A stretch of DNA of 64,000 bases from Chitinophagales bacterium. GTDB taxonomy: Bacteria; Bacteroidota; Bacteroidia; Chitinophagales; UBA2359. The notes under the pieces were generated by a model, which was given only the letters and a program-made list of their open reading frames with translations, was not told the origin of the DNA and ran no database searches. Numbering within the stretch: the stretch's first letter is position 1; the number at the start of each line of letters is the position of its first letter. Location: the NCBI GenBank assembly GCA_020636475.1, contig JACJXU010000001.1, positions 434,001-498,000 on the forward strand, read 5' to 3'. Positions 45,666 through 56,435 of this stretch are shown here, piece after piece. A program made the position numbers and the translations under genes.

Positions 45666-45926
45666 GTGTTCAAAAACTATCTTCTTTGCACGAGCTTAAT
45701 GTATTATCACGCAAAGGCGCGGAGATTATAAATTATAAGCATCAGTACAAAAGCAGTCCGGTATAAATTATGGCAAACGATGCTTCATTTGTTTTGGGTA
45801 GGTGCTTATTGTTCTTCGTGTAACATTGTGATATTATTGTTGCACAAAGTTGCGCTAAACGTATTTCAGTAAAAAATTATCTTCCACCATTTTATGGCAT
45901 GCATCTTCTGTCGCTAAGGTATCCTA
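45666..45926. repeat. Intergenic region holding three dispersed repeats
   Basis: No gene seen. ATTATCACGCAAAGGCGCGG (from 45703) recurs at 56647-56678. TTTTGGGTAGGTGCTTA (ending 45808) resembles the right end of the IS630-type elements, as a lone degenerate end. At 45837-45869 lies the inverted form of the short repeat also found at 5193 and 56471 (TGCACAAAGTTGCGCTAAAC). Confidence 0.55.
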
Positions 45927-46070
45927 TCAACGCGGAACATCATCATTATCTATATACGAGTCTCGGCTCGGCACGCGGCGGCGTGCGAAGTACCTTAAAA
46001 AGAAATAAATCGTAACAATGGTTACGGGTACTTGTACCAAAATCATGGTTATTAGTGCGCTGGTGTTCAT
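45927..46070 (-). CDS. MetS-family small subunit of the NSS transporter
   Basis: A 47-residue protein, too short for usual ORF cut-offs. It has one hydrophobic helix (ALITMILVQVPVTIVTIYFF), a basic segment (RYFARRRVPSR) and an acidic end (DSYIDNDDVPR). Its position 20 nt after the stop of an NSS sodium symporter gene and its layout match the MetS small subunits that accompany such transporters (MetP/MetS-type) and support activity or localisation. Start ATG at 46070, stop TGA at 45927. Short frames suffer few indels, so this one is intact despite lying in the error-rich stretch. Confidence 0.78.
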   Translation of the reverse strand: MNTSALITMILVQVPVTIVTIYFFLRYFARRRVPSRDSYIDNDDVPR

Positions 46071-46089
46071 AATGTATTTCTTCCTTCTT

Positions 46090-47736
46090 TTACACGTTTT
46101 TATAAGCTATATAAACAATTACACAGATCCTGAGGAACAGGAGAATAAGAAAGGTACGTGCTAAGTTTACAAAAAATATTTTGCTTTTCAAAGCCGCAAT
46201 TTGTGCTACATCGGTAGCTGCCGCTAATTGTTCGTATAAGGCAGCATTTGTTATTTGCTTGATAATGGAACTATTGTCTAATAACCAACCATTGCCACTA
46301 AACAAACCGGATAAAGCTGCTTGCCAATCGTTACCTAAGGGCGTGAGCAATGAACCCAAAAATACAAATAACAACAGCAGCGGTGTGATGTATTTTATGA
46401 CAAATTTATAAAACTGAGGAATACGAATATCGGCTCCGGCATTAATTTCTGCCCAACCTCTGTTGATGCCGAAAATCCACGCAAAACAATGGTTTCGAGC
46501 AAAGCAAATACGACTAAAGAAACCGTTCCTGCCCAGTAGTCATATTCATCGAATACGCCTTGCTGGTAAAAAATAACCGTAGGCAAGCCCATCAACAAAA
46601 CAATTAAGCCAAAAGAATAAGCCGATTTTTCACGTTTCCAGTTAAATTCATCTTGCATAAAACCCATCCATAAGCGTACCCATTGCCAGCGAAGAGGTAA
46701 TGCCTGCAAAAAACAGCAAACCAAACCACATTACGCCAGCTATTACGGCAAAAAGGCTACCCCACTGCTGGAACAGATAAGGCATTGTTTGAAATGCCAT
46801 ACCAAAACCTGCGTTTTCTTTCACCCAATCCAAACCCAAATAACCTGCGGCAATAGGAATAACCACCATACTACCTAAAACCACTTCTACAAATTCGTTC
46901 ATAAAACCCGCCGATACGGCATTGAGCGCAATATCATCTTTGGTTTTGAGATAGGCAGCATAACAGTGAACGGTACCCATTCCTACGGAAAGAGTAAAGA
47001 AAATTTGTCCCGCAGCCGCGAGCCATACTTTAGGATTGGTAAGCGAGTCGAACTGCGGTGTCCACAAGAAATTGATACCGTCCCAAGCATTGGCGGTAGG
47101 ATGAAGTTCGGTAGCACCGGAAGTACCTAAGGTAAGTCCGCGCAAGGCTAATACTATCCCGAAGAAGATAAGTAAAGGCATACCTATTTTGGCAACATTT
47201 TCTACCCCGCGCAGTCCACGCGAGAGGATGTAAGTATTTAACGCCAAACAAAGTATATATACCACAATAGCTCTGAACGGAATGCCCGTGGTACTGTGCA
47301 TTACATCAATATATTGGGTGAAAAATGTGGCGACTTCGGCTTGCGACTTGCCACTAAAAGTACCAAAAAGCGAGTGAAAAACGTAGGAAATTGTCCACGA
47401 CTCAATCGTAGCAATAGTATGCCGCAACGGCAATGTTGGTAAAAATACCAAAAACGCCAATGTATTTCCACAAGCGACCTTTTGCCATCGTATCTAAAAT
47501 GTAAGGGGTACTGTGGTTGCCAAATTTTCCGCCAAATCGTCCGTGGACCATTCGATAAGTAAAAGCGGAATACCCATTAATAAAAAATATACGAAATAGG
47601 GAATAATAAAAGCACCGCCGCCATTTTGTACCGCTTGAACCGGAAATCGCAAGAAATTTCCCAATCCCACAGCATTACCCGCCATCGCCAAAATAAGTCC
47701 GACACGGGTACCCCAAGCTTCTTTGTTTGTACTCAT
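46090..47736 (-). CDS. Sodium-dependent neurotransmitter-symporter (NSS) family transporter, frame broken by about four indels
   Basis: An amino-acid:Na+ symporter of the SNF/NSS family, about 548 residues when restored. [20 protein letters not shown] and [20 protein letters not shown] are the hallmark first helix, including the Na+/substrate-binding unwound region. [20 protein letters not shown] (helix 6) and [11 protein letters not shown] (helix 8) follow in a second frame. Shifts are inferred near 47547 (one G missing), 47403 (extra base), 46660 (extra T) and 46490 (one T missing). It is coupled to the MetS-like gene downstream. The substrate is not decided by sequence; methionine or alanine is plausible for MetS-paired systems. 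Confidence 0.9.
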
Positions 47737-48039
47737 AAAATTATTTTGTAAAGATTATTTATGTGTAAATTATTTGTTTTAGAAAGTCCGAAAGTAATAA
47801 TTTTTTTGAAAAAGAAGGAAAAATAGGGATAAAAACGGATTTTTTCATTTTTTTCGTTGTATGTATAATCAATAATTCTGTTGACAAAATTCAATTCTGA
47901 ATGACCGAATTCCACTTCCCAACAATCAAAAATTTATTTGAATCAGGATTGACGCAAGCGATGAATGAAAATAATGTGCTTAATATCAATGCGCTCATTT
48001 TTACAAATTTTTATGTACTTTCCTCTTTTTATTATATCA
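47737..48039. other. Intergenic gap between the NSS gene and tRNA-His, nothing recognised
   Basis: AT-rich DNA with no convincing coding frame on either strand; two 60-codon frames here are low-complexity or run through a terminator. The promoter of the NSS gene should lie in it, but no clear TAnnTTTG was found. Confidence 0.4.
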
Positions 48040-48081
48040 TAAAAAAAAAAAGACTGCCCAACACGGACAGCCTTTTTTTTT
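48040..48081. terminator. Bidirectional terminator beside tRNA-His
   Basis: AGACTGCCC and GGACAGCCT form a 9-bp stem; it is preceded by A11 and followed by T9, so it works on both strands. On the minus strand it ends the tRNA-His transcript directly downstream. Confidence 0.8.
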
Positions 48082-48084
48082 AAG

Positions 48085-48158
48085 GGTGGATGATGGGTTC
48101 GAACCCACGACCCCCAGAACCACAATCTGGTGCTCTAACCGACTGAGCTACAACCACC
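48085..48158 (-). tRNA. tRNA-His (anticodon GTG)
   Basis: On the minus strand the gene reads GGTGGTTGTAGCTCAGTCGG and continues to a T arm GTGGGTTCGAACCCA. The anticodon stem CCAGA/TCTGG encloses TTGTGGT, giving anticodon GTG. The extra 5' G (G-1, position 48158) pairs with C73, the histidine identity feature. One T-T mismatch lies in the acceptor stem. The CCA end is not encoded. Confidence 0.93.
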
Positions 48159-48189
48159 AACTTTTGATGCGCAAAGTTAAAGCATTTTT

Positions 48190-49014
48190 TTAATTCACCA
48201 AAGGCTCGTCCTCAAACAAAGAAAATTTTCTCGTTACCGGATTAAACGGACTTTGCACCAATTGGTTTTGATTGTCCAACAATTCCAATTTCACCGTATG
48301 CTCGCCCAAACCCAAGCCCGAAATAAAATACGGCTCCCACGAAGTAAGCATAAACTCTTTGTCGTCAATGGTAGCGCGTACTTTGTTGCCGTCAGGACTT
48401 AGCGAAACATTGGTCAGGTAGAAATCGAGCAAAATATTTTCGATATTGCCTTCGCCTACATAGTTTCCCTTAGGGCGACTATAAAACATATGCGGAGCTT
48501 GCAAATCTATACTCGGAACTTCTTTCATATCGCCCACTACAAAATCCCACAACACATAGGCATTTTTTTCTTTGATACTCTCGTGATACGAGCGCGACAA
48601 AAATGCCAAAGCCACATAATAATTGTCCGTAAGTTCTTTCATAAAATCTGCCGTGTAGTAGGCACTGTAAGGCTGATTGTTCAATATCAAATGAATGTGC
48701 TGCCCTTCCGCAGAATTAGCACAAAGTTTTTGGGCGGCATCGGCGGTTTGGTTGCCCAATTCATAATTTTCTACCGTAAAATCAAAAGCAACATCTCCGG
48801 CTTTTAGTTTGTCCTTGCGCAAAGGAGCTTCGAGTTTAATAGAAGCATCGGCAAAAGCAGCGGATTTCGGCGCAGGTGTCAGCGTTATTTCTTTCGGTTT
48901 TTCTTCTTTTCACAACCGTTTCGCTTTCGGTTTGTTGTGTATTAGATGTACATATGACACAATAAATAAAAGGCTTAAAAAACCCAATAGGCTAAGTAGT
49001 TTGTATTTTTGCAT
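48190..49014 (-). CDS. Putative lipoprotein of unknown function, frame broken near its N-terminus
   Basis: A protein of about 275 residues when two one-base indels (near 48956 and 48905) are repaired. The start MQKYKLLSLLGFLSLLFIVS followed by a Cys-Thr-Ser stretch is a lipoprotein signal. A Pro/Glu/Thr-rich linker (KPKEITLTPAPKS) follows. The clean C-terminal 210 residues (LKAGDVAFDFTVENYELGN ... LILNNQPYSAYYTADFMKEL ... SGLGLGEHTVKLELLDNQ) look beta-rich. No family was recognised. It is divergent from copA. Confidence 0.75.
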
Positions 49015-49112
49015 AAGCTAAATTTGAGTGCGTTAATAAAGTGTTTTAGCTAACAAAATTACAATAAAACTTGCCTTTTGCAAAGGAATTTGACAAAAAT
49101 TAAAATTGACTC

Positions 49113-51245
49113 ATGGAAAATAACAAAGATTGATTCAATGGCAAATAGAAGGAATGACCTGCACCAACTGCGCTTTGGGAATTCAAAAAATGCTCGAAAA
49201 AAAAGGTGCCTCGCAAGTGGCAGTAAATTATACTACCGGCGACCTTTCTTTTCACAATGATGCCCACATTCCTTTAGAAAAGTTGGCTTCCGACATTGAA
49301 GCGATGGGCTACGAAGTAGTTTTGCCCAAAGAAGAAAACGATGCCGAACTTTCGCACGGACATCAGCACGACCACAGTACAAAGTGGGGAAAATTGGAAA
49401 AAATGTTCATCGTCTCGGCTATTTTCACTATTCCTTTGATATTAGCAATGTTCGTACCGCTAAGTTTTTTACATCAGCCTGCGGTACAATTTGCCCTTAG
49501 CCTACCCGTTATGCTTATTGGCATGTATCATTTCGGGCGAAGTGCGTGGTCTTCCATCAAAATTGGCGTACCCAATATGGACGTACTCATTATTATTGGC
49601 TCATCGGCAGCTTTTTTTTACAGCATATACGGCTGGCTCAATCATCTTGGGCATCAGTACATGTTTTTGAAACCGCCGCCAGTATTATTACTTTGGTACT
49701 CTTGGGCAATGTTATCGAAAAATACGCCGTTTCTCAAACCACCTCCGCGCTGCAAGATTTGGCAAAATTGCAAGTTGATTTTGCCAACAGAATAGACGAG
49801 AATGGTCATATTGAAAAAATAATGGTAAAAACTCCACGTAGGCGATATTTTACAAGTAAATTCCGGCGAAGCAGTTCCTACCGATGGTGTTATTATAAAA
49901 GGTATTGCCAGCATCAACGAAGCAATGATAAGCGGCGAAACTTTGCCCAAAGCCAAAGACATAGGTGAAAAAGTAATTGGCGGAACAATTTTGGTGGAAG
50001 GAAATATGCAAATGAAAGTTACCGAACTCGGCAAAGACACCACTTTGGCTAATATTATTGCTCAAGTAAAAGCTGCCCAGCAACTCAAACCCAACATTCA
50101 AAAAAACTCTCGCCGATACCATTAGTGCTTATTTCGTACCAACGGTTCTGAGCATTGCAGCCTTGGTGTTTTTGGTGGAATATTTTGTGGTGCATTGGAC
50201 ATTTCAGACCAGTATGCTCAATGCAATAGCCGTCTTGGTCATTGCTTGTCCTTGCGCTATGGGACTCGCCACGCCTACTGCCGTAGCCGTAGGGTTAGGA
50301 CGCGCCGCCAAAATGGGCATTTTGTACAAAGGCGGCAATACCTTTGAGGTGTTGGCGAAATTGCAAAATATTGTGTTCGATAAAACAGGTACACTCACCA
50401 CCGGAAACTTTAAAGTAGCGTCTTACGAAACTTCTCTTGATGAAGAAAATTTTAAAGCAATTATTGCAGGTTTAGAAAAACACTCCTCCCACAGTTTGGC
50501 AGAATCCTTGCGGGAAAATTTTGCCGAAACTACCGCCCTACAGTTGCAAAATGTACAAGAAATAGCGGAAAAGGTATTATAGGAACAAGCACCGAAGGCA
50601 CAGAATATGCTTTGGGGAACAACAAACTGTATCCGCAGACACAAGTTCCCACGCAAAAAGATTTGTACCTGTTTGAAAATGGAAAATATGTAGGCAGCGT
50701 TAATGTAAAAGACGAACTGAAAAACGATGCCAAAACGACAATACAATATTTTTAAAACAAAAACATCGACACCTACATTATGAGCGGCGACAACAGCCAA
50801 AAAACCAACGACACAGCTGACGCGCTGCAAATTGCACATCGCAACGCAGGCTTATTACCCGAAGAAAAATTAGCTGCCATTCACGCCTTGAGTAGCAAAG
50901 ACGTTACGGCAATGGTTGGTGACGGCATCAACGATGCGCCGGCTTTGACGGCAGCTACCGTAGGAATTTCCTTAGGCGATGCTACACAGGTTGCTATTCA
51001 GTCGGCAGAAGTGATATTGCTCAAAGGAAAACTCGCCGATTTGGTAAGTGCACACCAACTTAGTTTGCGCACCGTGGCAACTATCAAGCAAAACCTATTT
51101 TGGGCATTTTTTCTACAATGTAATGGCAATTCCTTTGGCAGCACTCGGCTTTTTAAATCCCATGATTGCCGCTTTCACGATGGCATTTTCCGATGTTATT
51201 GTGATTGGTAATTCTTTGCGCCTTCGCTATAAAAAACTGAAATAA
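49113..51245 (+). CDS. copA: Copper/heavy-metal P1B-type ATPase, frame broken by many indels
   Basis: Exports Cu+ or Ag+ across the inner membrane using ATP. The pieces in order are an HMA domain ([17 protein letters not shown]), a His-rich linker (HGHQHDHST), transmembrane pairs, the actuator loop [13 protein letters not shown], the ion-binding CPC in [16 protein letters not shown], the phosphorylation site [14 protein letters not shown], the HP motif ([11 protein letters not shown]) and hinge [16 protein letters not shown], then [15 protein letters not shown]. At least seven indels and one in-frame stop (50753-50755) interrupt it, mostly in A, T or G runs. Restored length is about 710 residues. 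The start ATG at 49113 requires one repaired base; TTG at 49130 is the in-frame alternative. Confidence 0.9.
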
Positions 51246-51307
51246 ACATTTTTTAGCACGTAAACGTATTGTTTTTTGTCGTATAAAACGTTTATGTGTA
51301 AGAAAAC

Positions 51308-51338
51308 TTGAATAGCACACACACAGAGTGTAATTTTG
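51308..51338 (+). promoter_or_regulatory. Promoter of lptB
   Basis: TTG (51308-51310) and TAATTTTG (51331-51338) are 20 nt apart, matching the Bacteroidota consensus; lptB starts 32 nt further on. Confidence 0.68.
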
Positions 51339-51370
51339 TAAAAAATCTGCTGAGACAAAACATATAAAAA

Positions 51371-52120
51371 ATGATATTAAAATCCGAAAACTTATTAAAA
51401 ACTTATGGCAAAAGAACCGTTGCCAATCGTGTTTCGGTAAATGTAGAGCAAGGCGAAATAGTAGGTTTGCTCGGACCGAACGGTGCCGGAAAAACCACTA
51501 CTTTTTATATGATAGTAGGATTGATAAAACCCGACTCGGGAAAAGTGTTTTTAAATGACAAAGACATTACCAAACTGCCAATGTACAAGCGCGCGCAGCA
51601 CGGCATTGCTTATTTGCCGCAGGAAGCCTCTGTTTTCAGAACCCTCAGCGTAGAAGATAATATTAAGGCAGTTTTGCAAATGACCGCCTTGTCGAAAAGT
51701 GAGCAAACTGAAAAGTTAGAATCTCTTTTAGATGAATTTCACCTGCAAAAGGTACGCAAAAGCAAAGGAAATGTACTGTCGGGCGGCGAGCGCAGACGCA
51801 CCGAAATTGCCCGCGCATTAGCCGTAAATCCTAAGTTTATTCTTTTAGACGAACCCTTTGCGGGCGTAGATCCGATTGCCGTAGAAGATATTCAATATAT
51901 TGTAGCAAAGCTAAAGTTCAAGAATATTGGCATTCTCATTACCGACCACAACGTACAAGAAACCTTGTCAATAACCGACCGCGCCTATTTGCTTTTCGAA
52001 GGAAATTTGCTCAAGTCGGGTACTGCCGAAGAACTCGCCGCCGACGAGCAAGTGCGCCGCGTTTACTTGGGGCAACAGTTTGAATTGCGCAGAAAGAAAA
52101 TATTGATTGATGAAAATTAA
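51371..52120 (+). CDS. lptB: LPS export ABC transporter ATPase LptB
   Basis: Powers transport of lipopolysaccharide from the inner to the outer membrane with LptFG. The 249-residue protein has Walker [21 protein letters not shown], the Q-loop [15 protein letters not shown] typical of LptB, signature [15 protein letters not shown], Walker [17 protein letters not shown] and the H-loop [10 protein letters not shown]. It is the only long gene without a frameshift between 43.96 and 54.35 kb. Its last 11 nt overlap the start of the DUF4919 gene. Confidence 0.96.
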   Translation: MILKSENLLKTYGKRTVANRVSVNVEQGEIVGLLGPNGAGKTTTFYMIVGLIKPDSGKVFLNDKDITKLPMYKRAQHGIAYLPQEASVFRTLSVEDNIKAVLQMTALSKSEQTEKLESLLDEFHLQKVRKSKGNVLSGGERRRTEIARALAVNPKFILLDEPFAGVDPIAVEDIQYIVAKLKFKNIGILITDHNVQETLSITDRAYLLFEGNLLKSGTAEELAADEQVRRVYLGQQFELRRKKILIDEN

Positions 52121-52801
52121 GTTTATCGCAAAAATAGGATTTTGCTTGCTCTTAGCATTCACAACGCTAAAAGCACAGTCGGCTTCTGCACCAAAATTAG
52201 ATTTTGAAGCCATTTCCTATGCCATAAACGACCCGCAATCGCCTTTTTATTATCCTGCACTATTTGTGCGCTACGAACAAAACGACACCCAACTCACCCT
52301 CGAAGATTATGTAGCCTTGTACTACGGATTTGCCCATCAGCCAAATTATCACCCACTATATTACATTGATTTTACCAGTATTGAAGCTATTTTATACCAG
52401 CAAAACCGCAGCAAATCCGACCAGCGAAAGCTCCTCAAATTTGCCCTGCGCAACCTCAAAGATTTTCCTTTCGACTTAGAAATGCTTTGGATGGCTTACC
52501 GTTCTTATGAATCTTTAGGCAAAAAAAAGCAAGGCGTAGCGTATTATGATAAATTTAAAAAAATTGTGGCAACAATATGCCTCAGTGGCGATGGATTAAC
52601 GCCCGAAACGGCTTACCACGTTCTTTTTTTACAACACGAATATATGTTGCTCGACTTCCTCGGATTTCGCTTTGACGGACAACAAAAGCCGTAGGAAACA
52701 ACGAATTTTTGCGCGTATCGGAAAATACCAAAGGCATAGAAGGCTTGTATTTTAATGTTTCGTCCATTCAGCAGGCTTTAGACCCTAAATTTCAAGAGTA
52801 G
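52110..52801 (+). CDS. Secreted DUF4919 protein, one frameshift near the end
   Basis: About 230 residues. A signal peptide ([16 protein letters not shown]) is followed by the DUF4919 domain: [36 protein letters not shown] and [17 protein letters not shown]. One A is missing near 52690 (CAAAAGCCGTAG, expected one more A), after which the frame continues [20 protein letters not shown] to the stop at 52801. Function is unknown. The ATG at 52110 overlaps lptB, so translation is probably coupled. Confidence 0.85.
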
Positions 52802-52905
52802 GCGAATGAACGATAATACTTGTCTTAATCCGTTTTATTTTTGAATAATCAAAAAATTAATTCATCTTGCCCAAACAATTGAATATTTTTTGCTAAAAAG
52901 TAGGA

Positions 52906-54076
52906 ATGTATCATTCATCTAAAAAAAAGAAAACCAGCATCGCCATTTTAGGCTCAACGGGTTCTATTGGTACACAAACCATAGAAGTAATTGCACAGTA
53001 TCCGCAGCTTTTTGAAGCAAGCGTCCTCACGGCAAATACTAACGCCGACTTGCTGATACAACAAGCCCAAACCTTGCAACCCAAAGCCGTACACATAGCC
53101 GATGGCAAAAATACAAATTCGTAAAAGATGCCTTAGCGCATTTGCCTATTGAAGTACTCTCCGGCACCGAAGCACTAAATGAAGTAGCTGCCTACGAAGG
53201 TGTAGATACTGTTTTGACGGCATTAGTAGGCGTAGCGGGACTTATGCCCACTATTTCGGCAATCGAAAATGGTAAAAACATAGCCTTAGCCAACAAAGAA
53301 ACCTTAGTCGTAGCCGGCGAACTTATCCGCGAGCTGGTGCGCCAACATGGCGTGAATATTTATCCCGTAGATTCAGAACATTCTGCTATTTTTCAGTGCC
53401 TTACAGGCGAAAGCGCGCAATCTATCGAAAAAATAATTCTCACTGCTTCGGGCGGTCCTTTTAGAGGAAAATCGCAAGCATTTTTAGAAAATGTTACCAA
53501 AACACAAGCCCTAAAGCACCCAAACTGGACAATGGGCGCGAAAATAACCATCGATTCGGCGAGTATGATGAACAAGGGCTTGGAGGTTATCGAAGCTAAA
53601 TGGCTTTTTGATTAAAAATGAACAAATAGACGTTTTGGTACATCCGCAAAGTATTATTCACTCAATGGTACAATTTGTCGATGGCTCTATCAAAGCACAA
53701 ATGGGTTTGCCCGACATGAAACTGCCCATTCTCTACGCTTTATCCTATCCGCAGCGATATGTTACCCAATTTCCGCGAATGGATTTCGGCAGTTCGCAAA
53801 CTTGAGTTTTGAAACACCCGACACAAAATTGTTTCCTTGCTTGGCTATCGCCTACGAAGCGATGGAAAAAGGTGGCAACGCGCCTTGTATTGTCAATGCA
53901 GCAAACGAACTGGCAGTGAGCTATTTTTACAAGACAAAATAAAATTTGTAGAAATACCCAAGCTGATAGAATATGCCTTAAACAAAGTGCCTGCTATTGC
54001 CCAACCTAACTTAGCAGACTACATAGAAACAGATGCCACATGCCGTGCTTTGTTGGCAGCATACTCTTTGGTGTAA
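52906..54076 (+). CDS. dxr: 1-deoxy-D-xylulose-5-phosphate reductoisomerase, frame broken by about four indels
   Basis: Second step of the MEP isoprenoid pathway (DXP to MEP, NADPH-dependent). Motifs in order are [83 protein letters not shown] and [25 protein letters not shown] also follows. Shifts lie near 53111 (one A missing), 53605 (extra T), about 53783 and 53918 (one G missing). Restored length is about 389 residues, normal for Dxr. It precedes rseP, an order common in Bacteroidota. Confidence 0.92.
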
Positions 54077-54207
54077 AAAAATTCTTAAAAAAGTGTAATC
54101 TTTGCAGTTTCAAGAACCCTTTTTGGGACTTTTGTGTTTACAAATTGTTAAAAACAATCTGTGGCAAACTAAAATATTATTAAAATCTCTAAAACAGTAC
54201 AATATAC

Positions 54208-55525
54208 ATGGGTGGATTAATGATGGCGTTGCAATTAATTGCGAGCTTGTCTTTGTTGGTTTTATTCACGAATTTGGACATTTTATCGCCGCAAAGATGT
54301 TTAAGATGCGGGTGGATAAATTTTTATCTTCTTTGATGCTTGGGGTACAAAACTTTGGAGCAAAAAAATAGGCGAAACAGAATATGGTATTGGCTGGTTG
54401 CCTTTGGGTGGTTATGTAAAAATAGCCGGAATGATAGACGAGTCGATGGACACGGAAAAAATGAAAGCACCGCCGCAGCCTTGGGAATTTCGCTCGAAGC
54501 CGGCTTGGCAGCGTTTTATTGTAATGATTGGCGGAATTGTGATGAATGTGCTGTTGGGTATTGTCATTTTTGCTTTTTATCTGCACCATTACGATAAAGA
54601 TTATTTGCCCGTAGCGGCTATGGATAAGGGTATTTATGCTTTTGAAGCAGGGGAAGAGTTAGGATTTAAAACCGGAGACAAACTTTTATCCATCAATGGA
54701 AAATCACCTAATCGGTTTGAAGATTATCGTTCAATGGAATTGCTGTTTGGTGCTGACGTAAAAGTAGAGCGGAACGGACAAACAGTAGATATTCAGTTGC
54801 CGGATACTTTGTTTAGTCGAAAAGGTGAAGATTATTTTGTTCCTTATAACCACAAAATAGAAGTATTGGGTGTTTTGGAAGGAAGTGCTGCGGACAAAGC
54901 AAAATTGCAGAAAGGGGATTATGTTGTAGGATTAAAAGATGAACTCGTCGAAAATTTCGGTGAGATGCAAGCTAAGTTGGAACTTTACAAAAATCAAACG
55001 GTGCCTTTGGATATAGAGCGTGACGGAAAAATGCAAACCGTAGAAGTAGCCATAGACTCGACCGGAAAAATTGGCTTTTTTCCCTTTTTCAATTATAAGG
55101 CGGTGAATATAGTGAAGCCATATTCTTGGGCAGAAAGTTTTAAATATGGTATCAAAGAAGGATGGGAAGCTATCTATTTCAATGCCAAAGGAATAGGATT
55201 GATGTTTACGGGAAAAATAAATCCGGTAGAATCTATGCAAAGTCCTATTGGTATTGCCAAGTTTTTTGGTTCGGTTTGGAATTGGCAGCGATTTTGGCGC
55301 ATTACGGGTTTGCTTTCGTTTGTACTGGCATTTATGAATATCTTACCTATACCCGCTTTAGATGGCGGACATATTCTGTTTATAATTATCGAAACATTGC
55401 GCGGCAAGCCACTTAGCGATAAATTCTTGGAGCGTGCGCAAATTGCAGGAATGTTATTGCTCATTCCCTTGATGATACTGATTATGGCGAAAGATATTTG
55501 GCAAATTTTGAAAGATTTATTTTAG
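54208..55525 (+). CDS. rseP: RseP-family site-2 metalloprotease, N-terminus broken by two indels
   Basis: An intramembrane zinc protease that cleaves anti-sigma factors or signal-peptide remnants. The zinc motif is IHEFGHFIAAKMF, and the second site lies in NILPIPALDGGHI. A PDZ domain (EAGEELGFKTGDKLLSINGK) and a second one (EGSAADKAKLQKGDYVVGL) lie between. Starting at ATG 54208 the frame is lost within about 20 codons (one A missing near 54261) and again near 54325; after 54398 it is clean to the end. Restored length is about 439 residues. The indels mark the right limit of the error-rich stretch. Confidence 0.92.
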
Positions 55526-55572
55526 AAAAGATACGCAATAATAAAAAAAATTGCTAAATTTGCCCACCGTTT

Positions 55573-55656
55573 GCCCGAGTGGCGGAACTGGTAGACGCGC
55601 TGGATTCAAAATCCTGTGTTGGCAACAACGTGCCGGTTCGATTCCGGCCTCGGGTA
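55573..55656 (+). tRNA. tRNA-Leu (anticodon CAA)
   Basis: Acceptor arms GCCCGAG and CTCGGGT pair over 7 bp. The anticodon loop TTCAAAA (55605-55611) gives CAA, reading UUG. A long variable arm (GTTGGCAACAAC) and T arm GCCGGTTCGATTCCGGC confirm a class II tRNA. The anticodon stem has one T-T mismatch (CTGGA against TCCTG). A TAAATTTG box at 55555-55562 may be its promoter. CCA is not encoded. Confidence 0.93.
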
Positions 55657-55665
55657 CTCAACAAC

Positions 55666-55704
55666 AAACGCCTGTAAATCATTGATTTATGGGCGTTTTG
55701 CTTT
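55666..55704 (+). terminator. Terminator of tRNA-Leu
   Basis: AAACGCC and GGCGTTT pair, with an inner AAATC/GATTT pair, and are followed by TTGCTTTT, 10 nt after the tRNA. Confidence 0.7.
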
Positions 55705-55746
55705 TATGTCGTTTTGTAAGTATTATGTAAACGCTCAACTTAGCAC

Positions 55747-55885
55747 ACTACCCAAAAGCACATTTCGGTTTCGCTCAATGTGCGGGTTTTTAAGGATTTA
55801 GTAGCAATATATTTTATTTATTAAAAGATAAATTGTTGGACAAATTATTGAAGAAAATATTTGATTTCTTTTGGGTAGGTACTTA
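55747..55885. repeat. MITE-like element C with IS630-type ends
   Basis: The left end CACTACCCAAAAGCACATTT and right end TTTCTTTTGGGTAGGTACTT carry the CTACCCAAAAG inverted repeats of the resident IS630 element. Inside is a hairpin (GCACATTTCGGTTTCGCTCA / ATGTGC) whose reverse complement occurs in element A. There is no coding frame. Confidence 0.62.
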
Positions 55886-56435
55886 AATGTAAGTATCCTC
55901 GCAACTTTGGGTGCAAAACTTTGCTTGGGCTTCTTCATTTTCTTTGCTTGTCCAAAGAAAACGAAGCAAAAGAAACGACACTTTTTCAAGGTATTTTTGC
56001 CCTATTCGGGCAAAACCGCAGCTTTTTGGCTAAATTTTTTCCAAGGCTTCAAAAATTTCTAACGCCCAAATGCTGCTATACGGCGAAAAAAGATTTTTAA
56101 ACTTTTCTTATACAAAAACTATGTACATGAAGAGGGTTTTTACTTTTTTAATACGCAATGATGATTCCGTTTTGGTATTAAATGTAAGTATCCTCGCAAC
56201 TTTGGGTGCAAAACTTTGCTTGGGCTTCTTCATTTTCCTTGCTTGTCCAAAGAAAAAACGTTAAAAGAAACGACACTTTTTTCAAGGTATTTTTGCCCTG
56301 TTCGGGCAAAACCGCAGCTTTTTGGCTAAATTTTTTCCAAGGCTTCAAAAATTTTTAACGCCAAAAAAACTGCTATACGGCGAAAAAAGATTTTTACCTT
56401 TTTTAATACGCAATAGATATTCTATTTTAGTATAA
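55886..56435. repeat. Tandem direct repeat, two copies offset by 295 bp
   Basis: Copy 1 (55886-56180) and copy 2 (56181-56435) both begin AATGTAAGTATCCTCGCAAC and share GCTTGTCCAAAGAAAA, CGGGCAAAACCGCAGCTTTT and CTGCTATACGGCGAAAAAAG. Copy 2 lacks about 40 bp near its end. The internal unit resembles a dispersed Bacteroidota intergenic repeat. Open frames in it (such as one reading LGFFIFFACPKK) are artefacts. Confidence 0.8.

Noticed and set aside
47901-48083. 60-codon frame ending in the terminator beside tRNA-His
   Set aside because: It reads straight through the terminator hairpin and poly-A/T run; no start signals or family.
49113-51245. copA as a true decayed pseudogene
   Set aside because: Indels occur mainly in homopolymers, all motifs are intact, and neighbouring essential genes show the same pattern; sequence error is simpler.
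55871-56264. Small frames reading LGFFIFFACPKK-type sequence in the tandem repeat
   Set aside because: They are translations of a dispersed non-coding repeat and occur identically in both copies for that reason.
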